A DNA stretch of 64,000 nt from Kutzneria buriramensis (GTDB lineage: Bacteria > Actinomycetota > Actinomycetes > Mycobacteriales > Pseudonocardiaceae). Position numbers and translations under genes: made by a program. The stretch covers positions 1-64,000 of the forward strand of contig NZ_QUNO01000008.1 in the NCBI RefSeq assembly GCF_003387475.1, read 5' to 3'. Shown piece after piece: positions 30,640-39,521 of the stretch. Positions within the stretch are counted from its first letter, which is position 1. Every line of letters starts with the position of its first letter. Under the pieces are notes generated by a model. The model ran no database searches. It was given only the letters and a program-made list of their open reading frames with translations, and had not been told where the DNA came from.

Positions 30640-32114
30640 ACCACGAGTACTGGCTGACCGCCGCCGCGAAGATCGAGCCGGAGACCCGCCCGCACATCGC
30701 CGGCCGGTTCGTCGACGCCCGGTCCGGGCGGACGTTCGACAGCGTGTCGCCGCGTGACGGCAGCGTGGTGGCCAGCGTTTCCGCCTGCGGCAAGGAGGAT
30801 GTCGACGAGGCGGTGCGCGCCGCGCGGGCGGCGTTCGACAGCGGGGTGTGGCGGGAGCTGCCGCCCAAGGAGCGCAAGCGGATCATGCTGCGTTGGTCCT
30901 CGCTGATCATGGAGAACGCCGAGGAGCTGGCGCTGCTGGACACGCTGGAGATGGGCAAGCCGATCGGCGAGGCCATCCGCGTGGACGTGACCAAGGCGGC
31001 GGAGACGATCACCTGGTACGCCGAGGCGATCGACAAGACGTACGACGAGATCGCGCCGGCGCCTCGCGACGCGCTGGCATTGATCACCCGCGAGCCGCTG
31101 GGCGTGATCGGCGCGGTGGTGCCGTGGAACTACGCGCTGCTGATCGCGTCCTGGAAGCTCGCGCCGGCCATCGCGACCGGCAACTCGGTGGTGCTCAAGC
31201 CGGCCGAGCAGACGTCGCTGGCGGCGCTTGTGTTGTCCCGCTTGGCAACCGAGGCCGGGCTGCCGGACGGAGTGCTCAACGTGGTGCCGGGCCTGGGCGA
31301 GGTCGCCGGGCAGGCGCTGGGGCGGCACCCGGACGTGGACAAGATCGCGTTCACCGGCTCCGCCGAGGTGGCGCGGCTGTTCCAGGTGTACGCGGGGGAG
31401 TCCAACGGCAAGCAGGTCGCGGTCGAGGCCGGCGGCAAATCGCCCCAGCTGGTGCTGCCGGACGCGGACCTGTCGGCGGCGGCGTCGGCGATCGCCTGGG
31501 GCATCTTCTACAACGCCGGCCAGACCTGCAACGCGGGCTCGCGGGTGATCGTGCACAACTCGGTGCGGGACGAGCTGATCGACGAGATCGTCAAGGTCAC
31601 GCGGGACACGTTCAAGGTCGGCGACCCGCTCGATCCGGACACCGTGATGGGACCGATCGTCGATTCCGCCCAGCTGGCCAAGGTTCTCGGCTACGTGCGC
31701 ACCGGGGTCGCGCAGGGAGCAAAGGTCGTGCTCGGCGGGGATGTGCTGGACGGCAACTACATGGCGCCGACCGTGCTCGCCGACGTGTCCAATTCGGACA
31801 CCGTGGCCCGCGAGGAGGTCTTCGGCCCGGTGCTGGCCGTGATCGGCTTCGACGGGGACGCCGAGGAGGGCACCCGGCTGGCCAACGACACCGACTTCGG
31901 GCTGGCCGCGTCGGTGTGGACCCGGGACATTTCGGTGGCGCACAAGGTCGCACGGCGGCTGCGCGCCGGCACCGTGTGGGTCAACACCTTCGACGCCAGC
32001 GACGTGATCACACCGTTCGGCGGTTTCAAGGCAACCGGCGCGGGCCGGGACAAGTCCCTGCACGCACTGGACGCCTACACCGCCGTCAAGACCACCTGGA
32101 TCGACCTGACCTGA
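30636..32114 (+). CDS. NAD-dependent aldehyde dehydrogenase
   Basis: A 492-residue ALDH of the betaine/gamma-glutamyl-aminobutyraldehyde type. Visible features are VVPWNYALLIASWKLAPAIATGNSVVLKPAEQ, FTGSAEVAR, the base E264 in VEAGGKSPQ, the nucleophile C298 in NAGQTCNAG, and EEVFGPV. It oxidises an aldehyde to its acid with NAD(P)+. Translation is coupled to the dehydratase gene by ATGA. It differs clearly from the succinate-semialdehyde-type ALDH at 26457, so the locus handles two different aldehydes or two steps. Confidence 0.93.
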   Translation: MNHEYWLTAAAKIEPETRPHIAGRFVDARSGRTFDSVSPRDGSVVASVSACGKEDVDEAVRAARAAFDSGVWRELPPKERKRIMLRWSSLIMENAEELALLDTLEMGKPIGEAIRVDVTKAAETITWYAEAIDKTYDEIAPAPRDALALITREPLGVIGAVVPWNYALLIASWKLAPAIATGNSVVLKPAEQTSLAALVLSRLATEAGLPDGVLNVVPGLGEVAGQALGRHPDVDKIAFTGSAEVARLFQVYAGESNGKQVAVEAGGKSPQLVLPDADLSAAASAIAWGIFYNAGQTCNAGSRVIVHNSVRDELIDEIVKVTRDTFKVGDPLDPDTVMGPIVDSAQLAKVLGYVRTGVAQGAKVVLGGDVLDGNYMAPTVLADVSNSDTVAREEVFGPVLAVIGFDGDAEEGTRLANDTDFGLAASVWTRDISVAHKVARRLRAGTVWVNTFDASDVITPFGGFKATGAGRDKSLHALDAYTAVKTTWIDLT

Positions 32115-32125
32115 GAGGCTCGCAG

Positions 32126-33031
32126 ATGAGAATCGGCTTCGTCGGCCTGGGCAACATGGGGCGACACATGGCCCGGCACCTGATCCTGGCTGGGTATCAG
32201 GTGACCGTGCACGACGTGCGCCAGAAGGCTGCCGCCGAACACCTCGCGCTGGGCGCGACCTGGGCCGCCACGCCGGCCGAATGCGCCGCCGCGGCCGACG
32301 TTTTCATCACCATGGTGCCGACGCCGCGCGTCGTCGAGGACGTCATGCTGCGGGCCGGCGCCGCCGCCGCGCTGCCGGAAGGCGCGCTGTGGATCGACAT
32401 GTCCACCTCCACGCCGGCGGCCGCCGAGCACGTCGGCATCCGCCGGCTGGACGCCCCGGTCAGCGGCATGGCTCGCGGCGCCGAGGCCGGCATGTTGCAG
32501 ATCTTCGTCGGCGGCGCGGCCGAGGACTTCGAGCGCGCCCGGCCGTTGTTCCATGTCATGGGCGACCCGTCGAAGGTCCTGCACGTCGGTGGCCTCGGCG
32601 CCGGCTACACCGTGAAGCTCATGATCAACCTGCTGTGGTTCTGCCACCTGGTCGCCACCTCCGAGGTGCTGGCGATGGGCGTCAAGGCCGGCGTCAACCT
32701 CAGCGTGCTGCGCGATTCGCTGTTGGCCAGCCCGGCCGCGTCCCACTTCCTCGACAGCGACGTGTTGTGCGTGCTCAACGACGGCGACTACGACGACTCC
32801 TTCGCGATGGCCTTGGCGTGCAAGGATCTCGGGCTGGCTGTGGACCTCGGGCGGGACCTCGGCGTGTCCACCGAGCTGTCCGCGCTGGTGGAGCAGATCT
32901 ACCGGCGGGCGCGGGCGCAGTACGGCGACCTGGCCGGCGAGATGAGTCCCGTCCGGCTGTACGAAACCCTTGCCGGCAAGGAGTTCCGGCTCACGGAGGG
33001 AGGCGCGCCGTGTCTGGTGTCGGCAGTCTGA
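32126..33031 (+). CDS. NAD(P)-dependent oxidoreductase, 3-hydroxyisobutyrate dehydrogenase family
   Basis: A 301-residue beta-hydroxyacid dehydrogenase. The cofactor motif GFVGLGNMGRHMARHL starts at residue 4, the substrate-binding signature appears as LDAPVSGMARGAEAGML, and the catalytic lysine lies in the helix GAGYTVKLMINLLW. Relatives oxidise 3-hydroxyisobutyrate, tartronate semialdehyde or related short acids. It starts 11 bp after the ALDH gene and its end overlaps the next gene by 22 bp. Confidence 0.9.
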   Translation: MRIGFVGLGNMGRHMARHLILAGYQVTVHDVRQKAAAEHLALGATWAATPAECAAAADVFITMVPTPRVVEDVMLRAGAAAALPEGALWIDMSTSTPAAAEHVGIRRLDAPVSGMARGAEAGMLQIFVGGAAEDFERARPLFHVMGDPSKVLHVGGLGAGYTVKLMINLLWFCHLVATSEVLAMGVKAGVNLSVLRDSLLASPAASHFLDSDVLCVLNDGDYDDSFAMALACKDLGLAVDLGRDLGVSTELSALVEQIYRRARAQYGDLAGEMSPVRLYETLAGKEFRLTEGGAPCLVSAV

Positions 33032-34149
33032 GCATCGAGCCCACCGCTCGGGTGGAGTTCGGCCCCGGTGTCGTGCAGCGGCTGCCCGAGTTCGTGGCGG
33101 ACCTCGGCTTCTCCCGTGCGTTTGTCGTCACCGACCGAGGGCTGCGGGCCGCCGGCATCGTGGATCGCGTGGTGAAGGTGCTCGACCCCGCCGGCGTGGA
33201 AACCGCCGTGTACGAGGACATCAGCCCCAATCCGTCCACTGTGGAGATCGACCGGGGTGCGGCGGGTGCCCGCGAGTTCGGCTCCGCGGTGATCATCGCC
33301 CTTGGCGGCGGCTCTCCCCTCGACGCCGCCAAGGGCATCTCCTTGTTGGTGGGCAACGCCTCCTCGGTCGCCGCCGACGCCGACAGCCTGTGGGACGCCG
33401 CGCCGGGACTGCCGCTGATCGCCGTGCCGACGACGTCCGGCACCGGCGCGGAGACCAACGGGTTCGGTGTCATCGAGGACGCCCATGCCTGCCGCAAGGT
33501 CTACATCGGACACTCGTCGGTGCGGCCGCGGATCGCCGTGCTGGACCCGGAGCTGACGCTTTGCCTGCCGGCTCGGGTCACCGCCGCGACCGGTATCGAC
33601 GCCCTCGTGCACGGCGTCGAGTCGCTGGCTTCCCGTGGCGCCAATGCGTTCTCGCGGGCGTACGCCTTCCAGGCCGTGAGCCTGGTCAGCCGGTGGCTGC
33701 CCACCGCGTACCGGGACGGCTCCGACCTGGAGGCCCGGTCCCAGCTCATGCTCGGCGCCCACCTTGCCGGGCGGGCCCTGACCATCTCCGGCCTCGGTCT
33801 CGTGCACGGCATCGGGCACGCCATCACCGCCCACACCGGCACGCCCCACGGCATCGCGCTGGCCGCCGTGTTCGAGGACGTCATGCGGTTCAGCCTCACC
33901 GAGGCCGCCGACGCGTACGCCGAGGCCGCCCGGGCCATGGGCGTCGAGCCCGCCGCCGATGCCGCCATCGACTCCGTGCAGTTCCTCTGCGGCGTGGTGG
34001 ACGTCCGGCGCCCGCTGCGGGATCTCGGCGCCACGACGGACCTCCTCCCGTCCATGGCCGCCGCCGCCGTGGCCGACGCCGTCACCAAGAACACCCCCCG
34101 CCTCCCCACCGAGCCCGAAGTCCTGGAACTCCTCCACAACGTCTACTGA
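33010..34149 (+). CDS. iron-containing (group III) alcohol dehydrogenase
   Basis: A 379-residue Fe-ADH. The cofactor motif GGGSPLDAAKG lies near residue 99, the second signature is PTTSGTGAETNGFGV, and the metal ligands lie in GIDALVHGVES, LVHGIGHAI and GTPHGIALA. GTG 33010 follows a strong GGAGGGAGG (32996-33004) inside the preceding gene. The family interconverts small alcohols and aldehydes, which makes it a natural source or sink of the aldehyde met by the Fae-like protein. The gene ends at the left arm of a 123-bp palindrome. Confidence 0.93.
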   Translation: MSGVGSLSIEPTARVEFGPGVVQRLPEFVADLGFSRAFVVTDRGLRAAGIVDRVVKVLDPAGVETAVYEDISPNPSTVEIDRGAAGAREFGSAVIIALGGGSPLDAAKGISLLVGNASSVAADADSLWDAAPGLPLIAVPTTSGTGAETNGFGVIEDAHACRKVYIGHSSVRPRIAVLDPELTLCLPARVTAATGIDALVHGVESLASRGANAFSRAYAFQAVSLVSRWLPTAYRDGSDLEARSQLMLGAHLAGRALTISGLGLVHGIGHAITAHTGTPHGIALAAVFEDVMRFSLTEAADAYAEAARAMGVEPAADAAIDSVQFLCGVVDVRRPLRDLGATTDLLPSMAAAAVADAVTKNTPRLPTEPEVLELLHNVY

Positions 34150-34271
34150 ACCCCCGCGAGTCGCGCTCAGCGACACACTGAATGTAGGTTTCGTGCAGAA
34201 ACGAGCCTCGGGATCTCAGTTCTGCCTGAAACGTACATTCGGTATGTCTGTGAGCGCGACTCGCGGGGGTT
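34149..34271. repeat. 123-bp imperfect palindrome between converging genes
   Basis: Arms of 52 bp at 34149-34200 and 34220-34271 are inverted copies with about 10 mismatches, including perfect outer 21 bp, and enclose a 19-base loop. The outer part can fold into a very strong hairpin between the Fe-ADH and Gfo/Idh/MocA genes, and overlaps both stop codons. It could serve as a bidirectional terminator. Its length, paired mismatches and internal AT-richer motif (GAATGTA-GTTTC) also fit a small dispersed element of the REP/MITE type. Confidence 0.85.
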
Positions 34272-35319
34272 AGTGCCAGGGTTCGTCGTCTACTCGGACG
34301 GGGAGACCGCTGTCGGCGGCCTCCTCGATCGCCAGTGCGATGCGGTGGTCCTGGATGCCGTCGGCCAGGGGGTACGGCTCCGGGCCGTCGCCGCGCACCC
34401 AGTTCCCCATGTCCTGCAACAGGGTGGCGATGGCGATCTCCTCGTCGTTCCACCGCTTCCCCTGGTACGGGTTGCGGTACAGCACCTCGTCGCCGAAGGT
34501 GATGTGGTCGGTGTCGTAGCCGTCCAGGTCGAGGTCGTAGCCGGTCTGCCGGCGCACGATCTCCGTGCGGACAATGGTCTTCGGCGCCGTCAACCGCACG
34601 ACCTCGTTGTCCCGCAACTCACCCAGCGTGCCGCGGACCAGGAGTCGCCGCATCAGCAGCTGGTTGTGCCACTGGTTGTCGGTGAAGTCGTACAGGCCGA
34701 GCCCGCCGCCGTCGAACTCGATGGTCGCGATCGTCGTGGTCGCGTCCTTGATCTCTGCCGGCTCCGCCCAACCGTCGCGGCTCAACGGATCCGCCAGCCG
34801 CGCGATCGTCCGCACCGCCCGCACGTCCGCCCGACCGCGCCCGACACCCAGCAACGTCCGGATCAGCGACACCGCGTGGTACTGGTGCGTGGAGGAGACG
34901 TCCACTCGCTTCGGCTCGCCGAGCACCCCTTTGTGCACCAACGCCACCCTCGCCGCGTGCGCCGGCATCCGGCTGTACTGCTCCGCCACCTGCGCCTTGC
35001 CCGGGCCCACCTTCGCCCACAACTCCCGCAGCCCCAGCAGATCCGGCGCCGGCGGTGTCTCCGCCAACACCGGCACACCTCGCTCCGCCAGCTCCGCCAC
35101 CAGCGACGGCGTCACCGCCCAGGGCGTCGCCGTCACCACGAAGTCCGGCTTCGTCGCCAGGCATTCGTCCAGCGTGCGGTACACCGGCACCGGGAGGCCG
35201 TCCTTGCTCCGGGACACCACGCCCGTGCAGTCCAGGCCGTCCAGCTCCGCCGCCAGCCGCCAGAAGTACTCCGCCCGCCAGCCCGTCCCGACTATCGCGA
35301 ATCCGCTCACACACCCCAT
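34270..35319 (-). CDS. Gfo/Idh/MocA family oxidoreductase
   Basis: A 349-residue NAD(P)-dependent oxidoreductase. The N-terminal Rossmann motif is FAIVGTGWRAEYF, the DFVVTATPWAVTPSLV and GVPVLAETPPAP segments follow, and the usual catalytic EKP is replaced by AETP. The C-terminal domain has LYDFTDNQWHNQLL. Such enzymes oxidise sugars, inositols or sugar acids, so it may belong functionally to the neighbouring catabolic locus, although it is transcribed toward it. Start may be ATG 35319 or GTG 35310. Confidence 0.85.
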   Translation of the reverse strand: MGCVSGFAIVGTGWRAEYFWRLAAELDGLDCTGVVSRSKDGLPVPVYRTLDECLATKPDFVVTATPWAVTPSLVAELAERGVPVLAETPPAPDLLGLRELWAKVGPGKAQVAEQYSRMPAHAARVALVHKGVLGEPKRVDVSSTHQYHAVSLIRTLLGVGRGRADVRAVRTIARLADPLSRDGWAEPAEIKDATTTIATIEFDGGGLGLYDFTDNQWHNQLLMRRLLVRGTLGELRDNEVVRLTAPKTIVRTEIVRRQTGYDLDLDGYDTDHITFGDEVLYRNPYQGKRWNDEEIAIATLLQDMGNWVRGDGPEPYPLADGIQDHRIALAIEEAADSGLPVRVDDEPWH

Positions 35320-35367
35320 CCAACCAGCGGAAATGATAAGATCAAGGGGCTTCGCGAGGGGGATTCC

Positions 35368-36081
35368 ATGGACCGGGACGTGCGTTCCGTCGAGGACCTG
35401 CTGCGCCTGCTGGACGGCTTGTTCGACACCACCGACGCCGGCTGGTGGGACCGCTTCTACGCCGACCGCTCGCGCCCCGTGCCGTTCTTCGCCCTGAAAC
35501 CCGACGAGAACCTCGTCTCCTACCTCGACCGCGGCCTCATCCGGCCCGGCCGGGCCCTGGACGTCGGCTGCGGTCCCGGTCGCAACGCCCTCCACCTCGC
35601 TCGCGCCGGTTTCACCGTCGATGCCGTCGACCTGTCGCCCGAGGCCATCTCCTGGGCCTCCTCCCGCGCCCGCGAGGCCGGCGTCGAGGTCCACTTCCGC
35701 TGCGGCGACGTCTTCGCCGTCGACGGCACGTACGACCTGATCTACGACTCCGGCTGCTTCCACCACCTGCCGCCGCACCGCCGGATCAGCTACCTCGCCC
35801 TGGTCGCCCGGGCCCTCGCCCCCGGCGGCCACCTCGCCCTCACCTGTTTCACCACCGACGAGGGCTCCAGCCGTCCCGATGCCGACTTCTATCGCACTCT
35901 CACCCTGGACGGCGGCGTCGGCTACACCCCCGACTCCCTCCGTCACATCTTCGCCGACCTGGCGGAGGTGGAGATACGGCCCATGCGCGAGCAGCCCGCC
36001 GACTCCCCACAGTTCGGCGTCCCCTTCCTGTGGACGGCCCTGTTCCGCCGTGTCACAGATACGACGTCAGCAGCTCGATGA
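35368..36081 (+). CDS. class I SAM-dependent methyltransferase
   Basis: A 237-residue Rossmann-fold methyltransferase. The SAM motif I is ALDVGCGPGRNALHLARAG at about residues 64-82, motif II acidic residue in VDAVDLSPEAI, and motif IV in YDLIYDSGCFHHLPPHRR. Length and FWDGIF-like GWWDRFYAD N-terminus resemble tellurite/thiopurine-type methyltransferases. The target is unknown. GAGGGGG precedes the ATG. Its 3' end overlaps the large converging STAND-TPR gene by 29 bp. Confidence 0.88.
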   Translation: MDRDVRSVEDLLRLLDGLFDTTDAGWWDRFYADRSRPVPFFALKPDENLVSYLDRGLIRPGRALDVGCGPGRNALHLARAGFTVDAVDLSPEAISWASSRAREAGVEVHFRCGDVFAVDGTYDLIYDSGCFHHLPPHRRISYLALVARALAPGGHLALTCFTTDEGSSRPDADFYRTLTLDGGVGYTPDSLRHIFADLAEVEIRPMREQPADSPQFGVPFLWTALFRRVTDTTSAAR

Positions 36082-38992
36082 ACTCGCTCAGGTCCTGCCC
36101 GCTGAACTCCTCCAGCTCCCGGAAGTCGCCGATGGCCACTCGGACGGCATGGGTGGAAACGCCTTGCCGCAAGTTCTGTTCGAGCTGAGTCCGTCCTTCC
36201 ATCGTCTCCCCGAGGGCGATGAGATAAACGGCGATGTTGAAGGCCTGATATGTTGCCCTCGGATTATTTCTGAGAGTTTCTCGATCGTGCTCGATCGCGC
36301 TGCGGATTCGGCGTTTCGCCTCATCTGGGCGGTCGAGTCCCTGTAGAGCGAGCCCCGATTCGTAACTCGCAAACCCGTCCGAAGGATTGAGCTCGATGGC
36401 TCGGTTCAAATCGGTCAACGCTTCGTGGTGTTGGTTCATCAGCCTGTGCACCTGGCCGCGGCCCGAGATGGCCCAGGCGTAGTCGGGGTTTAGTTCGATG
36501 GCGCCATTGAAGTCGGCCAGCGCTCTGACGTACTGTCCCATTTGTCGCAGTGTCCATCCACGACTGGTGATCGCCCACGACGACTCAGGTGCGAGTTCGA
36601 TGGCCTTGTTGAAGTCGGCCAGTGCTTCTTCGTGCCTTCCGAGCCATCCGTAGGTGCGACCGCGGCGGACGAAGGCTCTGTAGTAGTCGGGGGTCAGCTC
36701 GATGGCCTTGGTGAAATCGGCAATCGCTTCGGCGGTGCGCGTGGTTTTATGGTATGTTTCGCCGCGCTCGACGAAAGCCCAGGAGTATTCGGGGAACAAC
36801 TCGATTGCTCTGGTGAATTCTGCGATGGCTTCCTCGTGTCGCTCGAGCGATCGGTGTGTGACGCCGCGGCCGACGACGGGCCAGGCGAACATGGGGTCAT
36901 GTTCGATTGCCTTGTCGAAATCGGTTAATGCTTCGTTGTAGCGTTTCATTAACCGGTACGTCTCGCCGCGCATGGCGAAGGCCCATGCATAGTTTGGGGT
37001 GCATTCAATGGCCCTGGTGAAGTCGGCGATGGCTTCATCGTTCCGTCCCGTCGCCTGATATGCCTGACCGCGGCTGCCGTACGCCCAGCCATATTTTGGA
37101 TTGAGTTCGACGGCCTTGTTGAAGTCGGCAATGGCGTCGTCGAATCGCTTCATTATTCGATACGTTTCGCCGCGCATGGCGAACGCCCATTGATATTTTG
37201 GATTGAGTTCGACCGCCTTGTTGAAGTCTGCGATCGCTTCGTCGAACCGTTTCATTTTCTGGTACGTCTCGCCGCGGTAGCCGAAGACCCAGGAGTGTTT
37301 GAGTTCAAATGCGTTGGCGGCGTGAATGGCGACCGCCGCGGACAGGTCCCTGACGGAGTCCTCGCATCTGTCGCCTTCGCGGTACTCACTGCCGCGTTCG
37401 GCCAGCGCGATCATCCGATGCTCGAGGTCGAGTCCGGGGCCGGCGAGCAGCTGCGTGAGCAGGTCGACCAAGTCCTTCCCATCGCCCAGTTCCTCCGCCC
37501 GGGCGGTGATCTCCATGCTGCCCGCGTCCCTGCCGGCCTGCTTGATCGTCTGGAGCCATGACGGGACCAACGAGGAATTCCAGCCGATCGCGTCGACCAG
37601 CGCGCAGAGTGCTGCGGGCAACGCGGCGGTCGTTCGGCCGCAGAGGTCGTGGTATCGCTCTTCCAACGCGAGTAGTTGCCACGCCTTGGATTCGACATTG
37701 TCCCGTCGGGTCAGACCGAGCGCGTCTTTGGCCGCGCCGTAGTGCTCGGCCAATGCTCGGTGCAGGCGTTGCCACTCGGTGGGAGAGTCACGGCGCAGGA
37801 CGCGGAGCATCGCGGTGCGGACGACGTCGTGGTAGCGGTAGCTGGTGGCGTGTTCGACGACGAACGGCAGGCGGGTGAGCCAGTCGAAGTGGTCGGCGTC
37901 GGGGTCGACGACCGCCAGCACGTCGCGGTCGACCTGACGGGGGAGGGCGCCGTGGCGGGCGGCGGCGCGGCGCAGGGGGTCGGTCTCCCACTTGAGGAAC
38001 CGCTCGACGGCGCTGCCACTGGGGTCGCCGACGTCGTCGGCGCTGTCGGGGCGGGTGCTGACGAGCGTGGCCACCCAGACCGGCAGGCGGCCGGACAGCT
38101 CGAGGATGACCTCGACGACCTGGGGATCGGTCACGCCATGGGTGGCGAGCAGCTGCCGGGCCTCGGCGTCGGTGAAGATCTCCAGCGGGAAGTCGGTCCG
38201 TACGGGCAGGTACTCGCCCCACCGGTTGGCGTCCAGCGGCCGCTGACCGGCGACGACGAAGATCAGGTTGCCGGGCAGCGCCCCGTACCGACCGGCGAGC
38301 AGGTCCAGCAGCCACGCGTCGAGGAACGACCCGGTGCGCTCGTACGTGTCGAAGAACAGCGCGATGGGCCGGCTGGCGGCGATGGCGCTCAGGTCCCGGA
38401 CGAACGCCGAGGTCAGCACCTCGACGGGGGTGAGGATCAGCCGCACGTCCTCCTGGCTGCGGAACTTGCGGCCGAGGAATGCCCGCGCCCGGTCGAGCTG
38501 CCGGGCGACGGTGTCGCCGTCGATCTCCTTGGCGACCGCCCCGACCACGGGGATGTCGCCGGCGACGCGAAGGCCCACCCGCGCGACGGTGCGGGTCAGG
38601 GCCGACGACACCTCCTCGGGCACGGCCGGGTCGGACTCCAGCTCGTGCCGCCGCTGCCGGTACTCCTCCAGCAGCCCGGGGAACTCCCGGCACCGCCCGC
38701 CCTGGCCGGCGAGGTCGGCGACCACCGCCTCGACGGCGGTGAACACGTCGTACGCGGACTCGTCGACGTACCCGGTGAGCACCTCGCGGTCACGGGCCAT
38801 CCGCACGAACTGCCGCACCAGGAACGTCTTGCCGACGCCGGCCGAGCCGTGCACCGAGAACACGAACCGGCGGAGCTCGTCCGGCAGCGCCAGATTGGCC
38901 TTGAACTGGGCCAACTGCTCGACGCGCCCGACGAATCCGCCGGCCTGACGGCGTCGGATCAGCTCCTGCAACGACGGCACACGATCCCCCAC
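36053..38992 (-). CDS. STAND-type ATPase with C-terminal TPR array
   Basis: A protein of about 980 residues. The P-loop GSAGVGKTFLV lies near residue 50 and a Walker-B-like PIALFFDTYE near 205, giving an AAA/STAND NTPase. The middle is helical and includes a winged-helix-like part. The C-terminal third holds about ten 34-residue TPR units with the consensus A-DF-KA-EL-P-Y-WA, some nearly identical to each other. The repeat region is visibly lower in GC than its surroundings. GTG 38992 is preferred over ATG 39016 because GGAGGT lies eight bases before it. Such proteins sense ligands through the repeats; some are anti-phage sensors. Role here unknown. Confidence 0.85.
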   Translation of the reverse strand: MGDRVPSLQELIRRRQAGGFVGRVEQLAQFKANLALPDELRRFVFSVHGSAGVGKTFLVRQFVRMARDREVLTGYVDESAYDVFTAVEAVVADLAGQGGRCREFPGLLEEYRQRRHELESDPAVPEEVSSALTRTVARVGLRVAGDIPVVGAVAKEIDGDTVARQLDRARAFLGRKFRSQEDVRLILTPVEVLTSAFVRDLSAIAASRPIALFFDTYERTGSFLDAWLLDLLAGRYGALPGNLIFVVAGQRPLDANRWGEYLPVRTDFPLEIFTDAEARQLLATHGVTDPQVVEVILELSGRLPVWVATLVSTRPDSADDVGDPSGSAVERFLKWETDPLRRAAARHGALPRQVDRDVLAVVDPDADHFDWLTRLPFVVEHATSYRYHDVVRTAMLRVLRRDSPTEWQRLHRALAEHYGAAKDALGLTRRDNVESKAWQLLALEERYHDLCGRTTAALPAALCALVDAIGWNSSLVPSWLQTIKQAGRDAGSMEITARAEELGDGKDLVDLLTQLLAGPGLDLEHRMIALAERGSEYREGDRCEDSVRDLSAAVAIHAANAFELKHSWVFGYRGETYQKMKRFDEAIADFNKAVELNPKYQWAFAMRGETYRIMKRFDDAIADFNKAVELNPKYGWAYGSRGQAYQATGRNDEAIADFTRAIECTPNYAWAFAMRGETYRLMKRYNEALTDFDKAIEHDPMFAWPVVGRGVTHRSLERHEEAIAEFTRAIELFPEYSWAFVERGETYHKTTRTAEAIADFTKAIELTPDYYRAFVRRGRTYGWLGRHEEALADFNKAIELAPESSWAITSRGWTLRQMGQYVRALADFNGAIELNPDYAWAISGRGQVHRLMNQHHEALTDLNRAIELNPSDGFASYESGLALQGLDRPDEAKRRIRSAIEHDRETLRNNPRATYQAFNIAVYLIALGETMEGRTQLEQNLRQGVSTHAVRVAIGDFRELEEFSGQDLSEFIELLTSYL

Positions 38993-39155
38993 AGTGCCCA
39001 CCTCCCACCCCATCATCGGCGGTGGCGCCCGGCCGCTACAGCGCGTCGTCTGATGAGATCTCGTCCAGGGGACGTGTCGATCCGGCGCGGATCCGTTCGA
39101 CGCCCTGGTGAAGGCCGGTCACAGGGATCGGCCTCGAGACGTGAGGGAGCTGGTC

Positions 39156-39521
39156 ATGCGGTTTCTCATGATGCACCGGATGGACGAGAGCCTGCCCGAG
39201 GCGTGGAACCCCAGCCCGGAGTTCATCGAGAAGATGGGCGCCAAGATCGGGGACTGGACCGCCCGCGGCATCCTGATCACCGCGGAGGGCGTGCACCCGT
39301 CGGCGAAGGGCGCGCTGGTGCGCAAGACCAGCAGCGGCGCGACGACCGCCACCGACGGCCCGTTCACCGAGGCCAAGGAGGTCATCGGCGGCTTCGCGCT
39401 GATCAACGCCGAGAGCCGCGAGCAGGCCGTCGCCTACGCCGAGGAGTACGCCGCCCTGTTCACCGAGATCGAGGTCGAGGTGCGCCAGGTCGTCGAGTTC
39501 GAGGACTTCCAGCAGGGCTGA
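39156..39521 (+). CDS. YCII-related (DGPF domain) protein
   Basis: A 121-residue protein of the YCII/DGPF family. The DGPFTEAKEVIGGFALI signature is intact, and the N-terminal RFLMMHRMDE is typical. These small dimeric ferredoxin-fold proteins are often encoded beside ECF sigma factors of the SigJ/ECF42 type; no such sigma gene lies adjacent here. The start is ATG 39156 with a GAGGGAG upstream. Confidence 0.88.
   Translation: MRFLMMHRMDESLPEAWNPSPEFIEKMGAKIGDWTARGILITAEGVHPSAKGALVRKTSSGATTATDGPFTEAKEVIGGFALINAESREQAVAYAEEYAALFTEIEVEVRQVVEFEDFQQG

Noticed and set aside
36300-37300. Regular repeats of about 100 bp, first taken for a CRISPR or tandem DNA repeat
   Set aside because: The periodicity is 102 bp and in frame; it encodes 34-residue TPR units of one protein.
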